A stretch of DNA of 64,000 nucleotides from Ardenticatenaceae bacterium. Lineage in GTDB: Bacteria; Chloroflexota; Anaerolineae; Promineifilales; Promineifilaceae. The notes under the pieces are model-generated. The model searched no databases. It was given only the letters and a program-made list of their open reading frames with translations, and was not told the origin of the DNA. The position numbers and the translations under genes were made by a program. Numbering within the stretch: the first letter of the stretch is position 1; every line of letters starts with the position of its first letter. Positions 45,267 to 54,249 of the stretch are shown one piece after another. Where the stretch lies: positions 304,255 through 368,254 of the forward strand of contig JACKBS010000011.1 in the NCBI GenBank assembly GCA_020634435.1, written 5' to 3'.

Positions 45267-46391
45267 TCAACTGCTTTTGTTTGCTGTATTTGTCATCTTG
45301 TAATGCACATCCGGCAGGGTGCGCAGGCGGTCGGCGGCTTGTTCAGCCGTGAGATCGCGCTGAGCTTCGCCAAGCATTTCGTAGCCCACCAGGAATTTCT
45401 TCACCGTGGCGGAGCGCAGCAGCGGCGGGTAGAAGTGGGCGTGTAATTGCCAGTGGTTAAAAGACCTGTCAGGTTTATTGTCGCTATTTGCTCTGGCAGG
45501 ATCAGTTTGTGAAACCTGACAGGTCTCTGTGTCAAAAGGCGCACCGTGCCAGCCCATTGAGTAAGGGAATGAGGTTTCAAACAGGTTGTCGTACCTGGTG
45601 AGCATCTTTTTGAGGATGTCAGACAGGGCGTCCCGTTCATCATTGGTCAAATCGGGCAGGCGGAGGATGTGGCGGCGAGGCAGCAGCAGCAGTTCAAATG
45701 GCCAGACGGCCCAGTAGGGCACCACCGCCAGCCAATGCTCGTTTTGCACCACGATGCGTTCTTTTTGTTCCAGTTCTAGATTGACATAATCTATCAGGAG
45801 CGGACGGCCGTTTTCCTCCCAATATCGTTTTTGTGCTTTCTCCTCTGCTGCTGGTTCGTTGGGCAGGGCATTCAGTGCCCAAATCTGGCCGTGCGGATGG
45901 GGATTGGAGCAGCCCATGATGGCCCCTTTGTTCTCAAAGATTTGCACCCAGCGGTAGGTTTGGCCGAGTTCGGCCGCCTGAGCCGCCCAGGTGTCCACCA
46001 CGCCGCGGATTTCCGGCAGGCTCATCTCCGGCAACGTCAGGTCGTGGCGCGGCGAGAAGCACATCACGCGGCAGACGCCTTCCACCGCCTGCGATTGCAG
46101 CAGCGGATGCGCCGGTTCGCCCGCGGACGGCACGTCGCTGAGCAGGGCGGCAAAGTCGTTGGGGAAGACGTAGGTGCTCGTGTATTCAGGATTGGTGTCG
46201 CCGCTGGCACGGCCGTTTCCAGGGCATAGGTAGCAGTTTGGGTCGTAGGCAGGCCGATTGTCTGGCGGCGCTTTTTCCACCTGGCCTTGCCACGGCCGTT
46301 TCATGCGGTGGGGGGAAACTTGCACCCATTCATCAATCAGGGGATTAAACCGCCGGTGCGGATGTTCGGTCGGGTCAAATTCGCTTTTCAT
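45267..46391 (-). CDS. galT: Galactose-1-phosphate uridylyltransferase
   Basis: Swaps UMP between UDP-glucose and galactose-1-phosphate through a uridylyl-His intermediate. Zinc-ligand CYLCPGN and the active-site GCSNPHPHGQIWA (His-Pro-His) are clear; the C-terminal QLHAHFYPPLLRSATVKKF is conserved. Just before this, at about residues 288-310, a stretch of about 22 residues absent from family members such as E. coli GalT is encoded by a DNA palindrome (45462-45526) in frame. It falls between GWHGAPFDTE and NHWQLHAHFYPP, a loop region, so activity may survive. Otherwise full-length (374 residues). Confidence 0.94.
   Translation of the reverse strand: MKSEFDPTEHPHRRFNPLIDEWVQVSPHRMKRPWQGQVEKAPPDNRPAYDPNCYLCPGNGRASGDTNPEYTSTYVFPNDFAALLSDVPSAGEPAHPLLQSQAVEGVCRVMCFSPRHDLTLPEMSLPEIRGVVDTWAAQAAELGQTYRWVQIFENKGAIMGCSNPHPHGQIWALNALPNEPAAEEKAQKRYWEENGRPLLIDYVNLELEQKERIVVQNEHWLAVVPYWAVWPFELLLLPRRHILRLPDLTNDERDALSDILKKMLTRYDNLFETSFPYSMGWHGAPFDTETCQVSQTDPARANSDNKPDRSFNHWQLHAHFYPPLLRSATVKKFLVGYEMLGEAQRDLTAEQAADRLRTLPDVHYKMTNTANKSS
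45462..45526. repeat. Palindromic element inserted in frame within galT
   Basis: AGACCTGTCAGGTTT (45462-45476) and its perfect 15-bp inverted copy (45512-45526) with a 35-nt loop. The core CCTGTCAGGTTT is shared with an intergenic hairpin at 37725-37778. Translated, it gives about 22 extra residues in GalT. Confidence 0.88.
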
Positions 46392-46500
46392 GGTTCACTT
46401 TTCGCTTTTCAAGAGGGCGAGGCGATTGGTGAGGAAACGGTCTGTGCTTTTTAGAATGTCTCCCAATCGCCTCGCCCCTACTTTTCACTTTTTACTTTTC
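46392..46500. repeat. Nested inverted repeats between galT and the kinase-like gene
   Basis: GGGCGAGGCGATTGG (46415-46429) and a perfect 15-bp inverted copy (46463-46477) are flanked outside by CACTTTTCGCTTTTC and CACTTTTTACTTTTCAC words of the 40766 family. The last word includes the stop codon of the kinase-like gene. Confidence 0.82.
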
Positions 46501-47955
46501 ACTCAAACCCCGCGCCCTGGCTTGCAAAATTGCCATGCGGTCCGCATCCCCGGTCAATTCATCGTGCAGCTGCTGGACGCGCGCGACCAGTGGAGCGTGT
46601 TTGAAAGAGAAGGCGATGTTGCGCACCTGATGCAGTCGGGTTTGTTGGTCTTCGGGCGTCATTTCGTCGTTGCGGAGGGGGCGGGCTGCACCCCAATCCA
46701 CATGCACAATTTCCTGGTCTGGCTGGCGAATGATGAAGTTGGCGGCATGCCAATCGCCATTTTCGATGCCGAGCTGCTCGCAAACGAGCTGGTGCAGCAG
46801 AATTTCCTCGTACAGCGCGGGGGTCAGAACGGCCGTATCGCGCCAGGCAGTTTCCATCACCGTGTCACCGCGTACAAACGGTTCCAGCGTCAGCCCCAGC
46901 AGCGATGAAAATTGGGTGTTGTAACCAAACGCCCGGCTGATGCGCGGTACCAAATCTTCTTCCAAAATGAGCCGCAGCCGTCCACGCGCGGTGACCAGTT
47001 CGCCGGTGCCAGTCATGGTGGGCCAATTTTCGGGACGGCCGTTTACCATCTTTGCGCCAAGTTCAATCTCGTGAAACGGTTCGGGTGCGGGCTGCTTGAT
47101 GACCAACCCTAGCTCCGGGGCAATCAGGATGGTGCTGCGCCGGTGCCGCCCGACGATGTACTCACCCTTGAGCAGCAGGTGGAGGCCGCTGGCCTGTTGG
47201 TGCGCTGCCTGCCAGGTGGCGATTTGTTCACCGATGGCATGATTATGGTTGGCAACGGCCGTTCGCCTTTGCAGCTCCAGTTCCACCATCTGCCCCATCA
47301 ACTCATCAATGAGAAACGTGGCTGGGAGTGGTGGCTGGTTGCTAGTAGCAAAACCGCGCTTGTTGGCAATCGTGGCGTAGAGCTGGTCGATGTAAGCCAT
47401 GCGGGTGGGCAGTCCGGTATTTTCGCCCAGCTGGGCCTCGCGGATGGTGTGTAGGCGGCAAAACGCGTCGGCGGCTTCGGCGACTGTCAGGCCAGTTTCG
47501 GCTTCCAAACGGCTGGCCACCTGCTGCGGATCGGCCCCAAAAAAGCGAATCTGGTTGCCAAAATCGTGCAAAATTTCGGCACGGTCTAGCAGCGGATCGC
47601 CGTTGGCCAGCGGCGGCTCGTAACCAATGACGCCAAAATAGTTGGCAATCCAGCCGCCCAACGGACGGGTGAGAAAATCGGCCTCAGCCAGCAGTTCAAC
47701 AGGCACCAGCCGGTCAGTGGCTCGTAGGACCAGGTGGCCGTGTGGATTGTCAATGTGCAGCAGGTCGTTGATGGTGGGAACGGCCGTTTCTCGTAACTGT
47801 GCTATCCATTTTGCTTCGGCGGTGGCAGACGGCCGTTGCCCCACAATCGTGACCATGCGGCCACGGCTTTGCGGCTGTGGCGGAACCAAAAATTCAACAA
47901 TTTCAGGGCGGCTGAGGGGAATGCCAACGATGGCAAATTGCAAGCGATTCGACAT
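46492..47955 (-). CDS. Kinase/phosphotransferase-like protein of unknown role
   Basis: Not a named family. The C-terminal half (about 250-470) looks like a protein-kinase-fold phosphotransferase (APH/RIO/ABC1-like): IENGDWHAANFIIRQ resembles the catalytic loop H-x-x-N-x-x-x and VHVDWGAARPL the D-F-G-like metal Asp. An upstream GLVIKQPA could supply the ATP Lys. The N-terminal half is unfamiliar. Full length is 487 residues, no signal peptide. It lies between galT and the alpha-galactosidase gene on the same strand. The role could be sugar or small-molecule phosphorylation, or regulation; I cannot choose. Confidence 0.72.
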   Translation of the reverse strand: MSNRLQFAIVGIPLSRPEIVEFLVPPQPQSRGRMVTIVGQRPSATAEAKWIAQLRETAVPTINDLLHIDNPHGHLVLRATDRLVPVELLAEADFLTRPLGGWIANYFGVIGYEPPLANGDPLLDRAEILHDFGNQIRFFGADPQQVASRLEAETGLTVAEAADAFCRLHTIREAQLGENTGLPTRMAYIDQLYATIANKRGFATSNQPPLPATFLIDELMGQMVELELQRRTAVANHNHAIGEQIATWQAAHQQASGLHLLLKGEYIVGRHRRSTILIAPELGLVIKQPAPEPFHEIELGAKMVNGRPENWPTMTGTGELVTARGRLRLILEEDLVPRISRAFGYNTQFSSLLGLTLEPFVRGDTVMETAWRDTAVLTPALYEEILLHQLVCEQLGIENGDWHAANFIIRQPDQEIVHVDWGAARPLRNDEMTPEDQQTRLHQVRNIAFSFKHAPLVARVQQLHDELTGDADRMAILQARARGLSEK

Positions 47956-48001
47956 GCCCCTAGTTTACGCTATTGCAGTGAAACCTCCCATCGAAGTTTG
48001 C

Positions 48002-49327
48002 TTATTGGTAGTCGGGCAACCAATCGCCATGAGCCTCAATGAGTTCATCAACCATGGCGTGAATTTGCGTTAAATCCAACTCGGCCGCCGTGTGCGGGTC
48101 TAGCATGGCGGCATGGTAAATATGCTCACGCTTTTGCGTCAACGCCGCTTCAACCGTCAGGGATTGCACATTGATATTCGTTTGCATGACGGCGGCCAGT
48201 TGCGGCGGTAAAGCGCCAATTTTCACGGGCTGAATGCCATTTTTGTCTACCAGGCAAGGGACCTCTACCGGCACGCCTGTGGGCAAGTTGTCAATAATGC
48301 CATGATTGGGCATGTTGCCATAGATGCGAGTTGGTTTGCCTGTTTCGATGGCGTGGATGATATTGGCACCAAATTCGACGCTTGGCTTTACGGTAATTGG
48401 CTTGTCAGCATCTTCTAATTCGCGCCGCAGATATTCCCATTCCATAATCTGGGCTTCGCAGCGGAAAATATATTCGTCAAGCGGAATATCGAACTCCTCT
48501 AGCAGATCAGGTCTGTCACGCTTGATAAACCAGGGGGTATATTCGCTGAAATGCTCGCTGGATTCCGTGACAAAGTAGCCGAGATGTTTGAACATTTCGT
48601 AGCGCACATGGTCGGTCATGCGCACAAATCGCTTGGGCCAATTGCCCGAGCGCTCGAATTCAGCCATCGTTCTGCGCAGGCGTGGGTACACGTCTTTCCC
48701 CTCATGTTCCAGCTTGAGGAAGAACGCCACATGATTGATACCAGCGACCAGATAGTTAAGTTCATCACGCGGGATGCCCATGTCGTCGGCTAGGTCGTGG
48801 GCGGTGTGTGGCACGCTGTGGCAAAGCCCCACCGTTTTGATTGAGGTGGCGCGGTCAATGGCCCAGCAGTTGATTACCATCGGGTTGACATAGTTGAGGA
48901 ACTGCACATCGGGGCACAATTCTTCCATGTCGCGGCACATATCGAGCAGCACCGGAATGGTGCGCAGACCACGCATGATGCCGCCGATGCCCAGTGTGTC
49001 GGCAATGGTCTGGCGCAATCCGTATTTTTTGGGAATCTCAAAATCAGTGACGGTGGCTGGTTTGTAGCCACCGACCTGAATCATGCTGATGGCGTAGTCA
49101 GCACCGTCTAACGCCTCCCGTCGATTCAGCGTTGCGTGGATGGTTGGTTTAACACCAAGCGTGTCGGCTACTTTTCCGGCCACAATTTCTGAGGTGCGCA
49201 GACGTTCGGGGTCAATGTCGTGCAAAACTAACGTCGAATTACTCAATTCTGGAAATCTGAGGATGTCTCCCATCAGGTTTTTGGCAAAAACGGTGCTGCC
49301 CGCGCCAATAAATGTAATTTTGGGCAT
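48002..49327 (-). CDS. melA: Alpha-galactosidase, glycoside hydrolase family 4
   Basis: A GH4 enzyme that hydrolyses alpha-galactosides by a NAD- and Mn-dependent oxidation/elimination. It has the N-terminal NAD motif ITFIGAGSTVFAKNLMGD, the NVNPM-type motif in FLNYVNPMVINCW, the Mn-binding Cys/His in VGLCHSVPHT, and GINHVAFFLKL. Arg/Asp positions agree with MelA-type alpha-galactosidases more than with 6-phospho-glucosidases. ATG 49327 has GGAAA upstream; the frame is open to 49372. 441 residues, normal. It would release galactose for GalK/T/E. Confidence 0.92.
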   Translation of the reverse strand: MPKITFIGAGSTVFAKNLMGDILRFPELSNSTLVLHDIDPERLRTSEIVAGKVADTLGVKPTIHATLNRREALDGADYAISMIQVGGYKPATVTDFEIPKKYGLRQTIADTLGIGGIMRGLRTIPVLLDMCRDMEELCPDVQFLNYVNPMVINCWAIDRATSIKTVGLCHSVPHTAHDLADDMGIPRDELNYLVAGINHVAFFLKLEHEGKDVYPRLRRTMAEFERSGNWPKRFVRMTDHVRYEMFKHLGYFVTESSEHFSEYTPWFIKRDRPDLLEEFDIPLDEYIFRCEAQIMEWEYLRRELEDADKPITVKPSVEFGANIIHAIETGKPTRIYGNMPNHGIIDNLPTGVPVEVPCLVDKNGIQPVKIGALPPQLAAVMQTNINVQSLTVEAALTQKREHIYHAAMLDPHTAAELDLTQIHAMVDELIEAHGDWLPDYQ

Positions 49328-49390
49328 GGTGCAATTTCCTTTTTCTGTTGGAGCGTATGGATAAACTGACAATCTACGCTCAAAAAATGT

Positions 49391-52300
49391 TTACGGCCGT
49401 TCCACCTCTAAAAGTGTATTCGCCGAAAGATCGTTAATGATGGTTAAAAGGCCATCGGGCCAGATAATTTCCAAAGCAGCGAGCTGCGACCCGGTCGGAA
49501 AGCCAAAATGTATGCGGGTTGCATCCCCAGAGAGATAGCCGCTGTTGGCCCGGACATCACGTGTGTAGCTTCCCGTTGAAGTATAGAGAATCAACTTTGC
49601 GCCAATGGCAAATGGATTTTGACTTTCAGGCCAGCGTAAATCAACTTCCAGGCTGGCGCCACTGCAAAGTTGGTTTTCAAATAATTGGGCCTGGGAGCGT
49701 AAATTGTTCACTACGATGTCCAGGTCACCGTCATTGTCCAGATCGGCCATGCTCATGCCGCGCCCGCTTTCATTGGAGTCTAAATGCCAATCAAGGGCCA
49801 GTTCAAAAAAGTTTCCACTAACGTTTTGATATGCTTGATTTTCTTCGACCAGTTCATTGCCCGGCAGGTAGTCAAACATTTCGGCGTCAATCATGCCGTT
49901 GACCACGTACAAATCGAGGAGGCCATCTTGATTTAAGTCGCCGAATTTGCCTGACCAGGCCCAACCAGATGCATGGACGCCGCTCATTACTGCCCGGTTT
50001 TGGTACGTGCCATCTTCGTTTTGCATCAGCAGCACATTGCTGGTGATTTGCGGATCGCCCGCCGCCATTGGTTCTGGAGCCATCGTTTCCATCATGATCA
50101 TCCAGGGCGCCATCCCGATTTCGTCTGTTTCGTAAGGAGCCATGTCAGTGGCGAATAGTTCAAAAATGCCATCGTTGTTGATGTCTCCCCAGTCGAAGTT
50201 CATCGTGTGTTGGGAGGTAGTGGCGAAGGGGGATGCCGCTTGCCACGTGCCGTTTTGCCACAGCCAGGCCATGTCTGGAAGGTTGAAATCGTTGCCGACC
50301 AAAATATCGCGCTGACCATCTTGATTCACATCAAACAGGGCAATCACCAATGCCTGCGAGTCATCGGCCAGGCGGGTGGCTGTGAACGCGCCTGAATTTT
50401 GTGTGTATTGATACACACCTTCGCCGTTGCTAAAAAGAAACGCGTTGCCGAGCGTCAGGTTAAGTTCGGCATCGTACGAGCCGGTAACCAGATCGAGCGA
50501 GCTGTCGCCGTTGAGGTCACCCCAGGCCATTGAGTGGGCCAGGGCACGCACGCCGGGCAGGGGAAGACGGGTGAAGGTGGAACGGCCGTTCCCTCCCACA
50601 CCCGCATTTTCCCAATAGGTAAGCGAACTGGTGATGTGCGTAAATACAATGTCCAGCCGACCATCGCCCGTCACGTCAACAACATTAACCGCGCGCGTGT
50701 TGAGATCGGGCAAGATTTCTTTTTCAAAGGCTAGGTCGCCGCGATTCCAAAAGATGGTGGCGGGGCCGTTGAGGTTGGCAAAGACGATATCCACCCAGCC
50801 GTCCTGGTCCAAATCGTTGATGGCCACGCCTGCCCCGTTGGTTTCAAACATGCGCACCACTTCGCCCTGCACATCGGTGACATGATCCAGCCAATGGGTG
50901 ACAAATTCTCCGTTGCAGGTTGGCGCAGCAGAAAAGGGGGCACCGCCCACAGATACAGGGAGGAAATCTTCGCTAGTAGGGATGATCGTTTGTGGTGCGG
51001 CAGTATGCTCCTCGGTGACGGCAATTTGTGCAGCCTCAGCGTAGATTGCACCACCAACTGGCAAACCGCTGGGGACTGCATCAGGAATTGTGAAGGACAG
51101 ATCGCGGGCGGTTGGCGAGGTTAGCGATTCCAAAAAGGCCAAAATGGCGGCAACGTCTGCATCGGAGAGGTTCATTTGGGGCATAGCAAAGGACGGAGCA
51201 GAAAGAGCGGCGGTGCGAACGGCCGTAACTCCCAAATACTCCTCCTGCATCAACGTTGAGAGCTGCCCAAAATCATAATTGCCAACCATTTGCACTGGAT
51301 TTAGGTGGTGGCGAACTGCATCTTCCAGCGTGAGATAAACGCCGTTGTGCATCCAGGGGCCGGTGATAGAGACATTTCGTAGGGGTGGGGTGCGGAAGGC
51401 AAACAAATCGCTTTCGTTGTCCGTTTCACGGGAACGGCCGTAATCAAACGGCGCTTCATTTCCTTTCCCTGGTCCTATCTGTGGCACGCCGATGTTGTGA
51501 AATTGCATATCCGTTAGCAAAGGCCCACTGTGGCATTGGGCACAGCCTGCTTCGCCATAAAACAAGGCGGCCCCATCCAGCGCTTCAGTGGAGAGAGCTG
51601 TTTTATCCCCTTGTAAATACCGATCCCAGGGGCTGTCCAAAAAGGTAAACGTCTCCATTTCATAGGCAGCAATTGCGTTGGCGGCATCTTCAAAACCCAG
51701 TTCACTAAGAGGGATATCGGGATAGGCAGCCAGGAAAAGCTGTTGGTACGCTGGCACAGCCAACAGTTGCTGCATCAGCGTGTCCCACATCAGCGGCATA
51801 TCATGATCGCCTATGTTGGCCAGCACATTGTGCGTACCTTCAACCGCGTAATCGCCATGTTGTCCGCGCATTTCATCACGCGAGGTGACCGGGAACATGG
51901 CCTGGACGGCAATGGCATTTTCCAGACCAGCGGGCAGATACTCATCGGCGGGATTGAGGAATTCGTTGGGGGCTGTTTGTTGAATACGGCCGTCCCAAAA
52001 CATCGTATCCATCCCCGCTAAGCCCAAGTTAAACACAGGCGGCGCATTGCGCGGCACCAACACCTGTCGCTCACTCACAAACGCTCGTTCTGGGGCTAAT
52101 CCTTGCCCGCCAACACCAATCGACAAAGACAGCCCATCCCCCGTACCCACCAAAGGATGATGACAGGTGACACAAGCCGTATCTTTGTTGCCGCCCAGCA
52201 GCGGGTCCCAATAAAGGGCTTCACCCAACGCCACTTTCGCCGCTGAGGCAGAGGGCAAACGCACGGGTAACGTGGCCCCTGCTTGGACTAGCAGCTCGGT

Positions 52301-52456
52301 CAGCTGTGCGCTCCTTCTGGCGGGCGCAATGACCGTCGGCCACAGAACACCAAGCAAGATGCTCACAACAACAGCTGTGCCCAGCATGATCCGCCAGCTT
52401 GGCCACTTATGCGTCTTTCGTATTAACTTGGGCGGGGCATAGACAGTCTGTTTCAT
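49391..52456 (-). CDS. Di-haem cytochrome c peroxidase fused to FG-GAP/UnbV domains
   Basis: A membrane-anchored 1021-residue fusion. A single helix near 24-45 (WRIMLGTAVVVSILLGVLW) anchors it. A MauG/CCP-type di-haem peroxidase domain (about 70-480) has two CxxCH haem sites, CVTCHH (about residue 96) and CAQCHS (about residue 305), plus PLRNVSITGPWMHNG. The rest is FG-GAP/VCBS calcium-binding repeats (DLDQDGWVDIVFAN, VTGDGRLDIVF, DLNGDSSLDLV, DINNDGIFELF, DLDNDGDLDIVV) and an ASPIC/UnbV end domain (about 930-1020). Start ATG 52456 has GAGG upstream. I know these domains separately; the single-chain combination is unusual. Function beyond peroxide or electron transfer is unclear. Confidence 0.9.
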   Translation of the reverse strand: MKQTVYAPPKLIRKTHKWPSWRIMLGTAVVVSILLGVLWPTVIAPARRSAQLTELLVQAGATLPVRLPSASAAKVALGEALYWDPLLGGNKDTACVTCHHPLVGTGDGLSLSIGVGGQGLAPERAFVSERQVLVPRNAPPVFNLGLAGMDTMFWDGRIQQTAPNEFLNPADEYLPAGLENAIAVQAMFPVTSRDEMRGQHGDYAVEGTHNVLANIGDHDMPLMWDTLMQQLLAVPAYQQLFLAAYPDIPLSELGFEDAANAIAAYEMETFTFLDSPWDRYLQGDKTALSTEALDGAALFYGEAGCAQCHSGPLLTDMQFHNIGVPQIGPGKGNEAPFDYGRSRETDNESDLFAFRTPPLRNVSITGPWMHNGVYLTLEDAVRHHLNPVQMVGNYDFGQLSTLMQEEYLGVTAVRTAALSAPSFAMPQMNLSDADVAAILAFLESLTSPTARDLSFTIPDAVPSGLPVGGAIYAEAAQIAVTEEHTAAPQTIIPTSEDFLPVSVGGAPFSAAPTCNGEFVTHWLDHVTDVQGEVVRMFETNGAGVAINDLDQDGWVDIVFANLNGPATIFWNRGDLAFEKEILPDLNTRAVNVVDVTGDGRLDIVFTHITSSLTYWENAGVGGNGRSTFTRLPLPGVRALAHSMAWGDLNGDSSLDLVTGSYDAELNLTLGNAFLFSNGEGVYQYTQNSGAFTATRLADDSQALVIALFDVNQDGQRDILVGNDFNLPDMAWLWQNGTWQAASPFATTSQHTMNFDWGDINNDGIFELFATDMAPYETDEIGMAPWMIMMETMAPEPMAAGDPQITSNVLLMQNEDGTYQNRAVMSGVHASGWAWSGKFGDLNQDGLLDLYVVNGMIDAEMFDYLPGNELVEENQAYQNVSGNFFELALDWHLDSNESGRGMSMADLDNDGDLDIVVNNLRSQAQLFENQLCSGASLEVDLRWPESQNPFAIGAKLILYTSTGSYTRDVRANSGYLSGDATRIHFGFPTGSQLAALEIIWPDGLLTIINDLSANTLLEVERP

Positions 52457-52501
52457 ACCTGCCTCGAAAACTGAATCCCACTGAACAAGCAAAAATCGTT
52501 G

Positions 52502-52580
52502 GTCGGATTGTCAATCCGACTTACATAAAGAACGAGCATCGTGCCAATGATTTGCACGCAAACAAACAGACACGATGCTC
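52502..52580. repeat. Two small hairpins upstream of the peroxidase fusion gene
   Basis: GTCGGATT-GTC-AATCCGAC (52502-52520) and GAGCATCGTG (52534-52543) with CACGATGCTC (52571-52580), both perfect. They sit in the leader between the sugar-binding protein gene and the peroxidase gene. Confidence 0.75.
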
Positions 52581-52600
52581 GATTAGCGTAACGTAATGAA

Positions 52601-52632
52601 GGTGCGACGCACTTTTGAAAGTGCGTCGCACC
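52601..52632. repeat. Perfect hairpin, 'ggtgcgacgcactt' family
   Basis: GGTGCGACGCACTTT, TG, then its inverted copy: a 15-bp stem. It lies 16 nt after the stop of the sugar-binding protein gene. Almost identical to 9916-9948. Confidence 0.92.
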
Positions 52633-52648
52633 TATCGCTAGGAGGACG

Positions 52649-54061
52649 TTATTCGTCAAACAGAGCGTTTACCTGCTCGTTGGCTTCTTGCAACGCCGTG
52701 GCGGCATCTGCTTCACCCAACACAATGCTGTCCATGGTGGGATCCATGATGGCTGAAATTTCAGCCCCATTGTCGGTGATGGGGAAGAGGAAGGTGCCGT
52801 TGGGATCAAGTGCTTCTTCAGTGAAGGCGCTTACGTCCACACCGGCGGCTTCACGCACGGCCAAAGTCCGCTCTACACCAGAGGGGATGGCCGGGAAGAC
52901 AACGCCCGTGTCGCCTACGATGTTGGCGCACTCAGGCGAGGCGGCAAACTTCACCCACTGCCATGCTTCTTCTACGTGTTCGCTGCCAATGTAGATGGAG
53001 TCGGCCAGACCGTTGAACATGCTTTTACGGCCGTCTGGTCCAATCGGTAGTAAACCAAAGCCTACCTCAAAAGAAGAGTTGTCAACATAGTTGCCAATTT
53101 GCCACGAGCCGTCCGTGGTCATGGCCCCAACGCCAGAAATAACCAACTGCTGGGAGCCGAGGCTGGTTACATCGGCCAACGGCGGGGCAAAGCCTTTCTC
53201 GATCAGCCCCACGTACCAATCCAATGTTTCTGCCAATTTCGGATCGTCATAGTAATAATGTGTGGTCCAGGGGCCATCGGTGAATATAAAGCCATTGCTG
53301 GCTGCGAAGTGGCTCCATTGCGTTTGGCCAGAGAAACCGCCAGCACCTTGGTGAATAAAGCCGTACTGCACGACGTTTTCTTTATCGAAGTCTGGGCTAA
53401 GGCCGTTGTTGCCGTTCGCATCCAGCGTCAGCTGGGCCACAACTTCTTCAAAGGTGCCGCCATCTTGTGGGTTCCAGGTCCAGGTATCGGTGATAGCGGG
53501 ATCAATGCCAGCGGCTGCAAACATGTCAGCATTGTAAACAACGGCAATGGTGTCCCAATCTTTGGGTAGGCCGTACCGTTTGCCCTGGCGAACCCACAGG
53601 TCGGCTAAACCTTCAATGTACATACCAGTATCAACGCCATCGCGTTCCACAAGTGGCTGAATGTCAACAATTTGTTCTTTTACGGCAAATTCCGGGAATT
53701 TGGCCAGATGATCGGTAAATACGTCGGGTGCATCGCCGCTAACGAAGCCGGTTTGGATGGTGTTCCAATAATCATCCCAACCTGCTTGCTCAACGAGCAC
53801 TATGATGGCGGGGTTGGCAGCGGTGAAGGCTGTGGCACATTGTTCATAAGCGGGCTGTTGGGCAGAGTCCCAAAGAGCGTAGCGAATGGTTACAGCTTCG
53901 CCACTTGCTTCTTCAGATGAACCGGCATCAGACGCGGTATCTGAACCGGTTGCGGAATCAGTTTCGGCTGCTTCTTCAGTATCACTGTCACTGCCACCAC
54001 AAGCTACGATAAGCATGGCAAATAGAAGCAACAGGATAGTCAATAATAGATTTTTTTTCAT
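52649..54061 (-). CDS. Sugar ABC transporter substrate-binding lipoprotein
   Basis: A family 1 solute-binding protein for oligosaccharide import, here probably an alpha-galactoside by context. The lipoprotein signal LLLLFAMLIVACGGSDSD gives Cys near residue 21, then a Ser/Asp/Thr-rich tether. The mature domain starts VTIRYALWDSAQQPAYEQCA. ATG 54061 has GGAGGAG 8 nt upstream. 470 residues. It lies downstream of both permease genes, so the order is permease, permease, binding protein. Confidence 0.92.
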   Translation of the reverse strand: MKKNLLLTILLLLFAMLIVACGGSDSDTEEAAETDSATGSDTASDAGSSEEASGEAVTIRYALWDSAQQPAYEQCATAFTAANPAIIVLVEQAGWDDYWNTIQTGFVSGDAPDVFTDHLAKFPEFAVKEQIVDIQPLVERDGVDTGMYIEGLADLWVRQGKRYGLPKDWDTIAVVYNADMFAAAGIDPAITDTWTWNPQDGGTFEEVVAQLTLDANGNNGLSPDFDKENVVQYGFIHQGAGGFSGQTQWSHFAASNGFIFTDGPWTTHYYYDDPKLAETLDWYVGLIEKGFAPPLADVTSLGSQQLVISGVGAMTTDGSWQIGNYVDNSSFEVGFGLLPIGPDGRKSMFNGLADSIYIGSEHVEEAWQWVKFAASPECANIVGDTGVVFPAIPSGVERTLAVREAAGVDVSAFTEEALDPNGTFLFPITDNGAEISAIMDPTMDSIVLGEADAATALQEANEQVNALFDE

Positions 54062-54115
54062 TTGATATCTCCTCCAAGTTAAATCTGCTGGGTTTAACGT
54101 TTTAAGACCTTGCAC

Positions 54116-54249
54116 TAGGCTGGAGCAGTGGGTCTGCTCGACTGTTTTGGTCTGGAACAGTCTGGAATTGGTTAAACAATCAACCTGCTACCTTTCTAAT
54201 TTGGCAGCAAAAAGTAAGGCACCTCCTTCGAGATTTTCATTTAGAAAAT
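54116..54249. other. Gap between permease and binding-protein genes
   Basis: 134 bp with the repeat-like words CAGTCTGGAATT and CTGGAACAGTCTGG (about 54150-54165). It may hold an extra promoter or processing site allowing more binding protein than permease; not shown. Confidence 0.4.
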
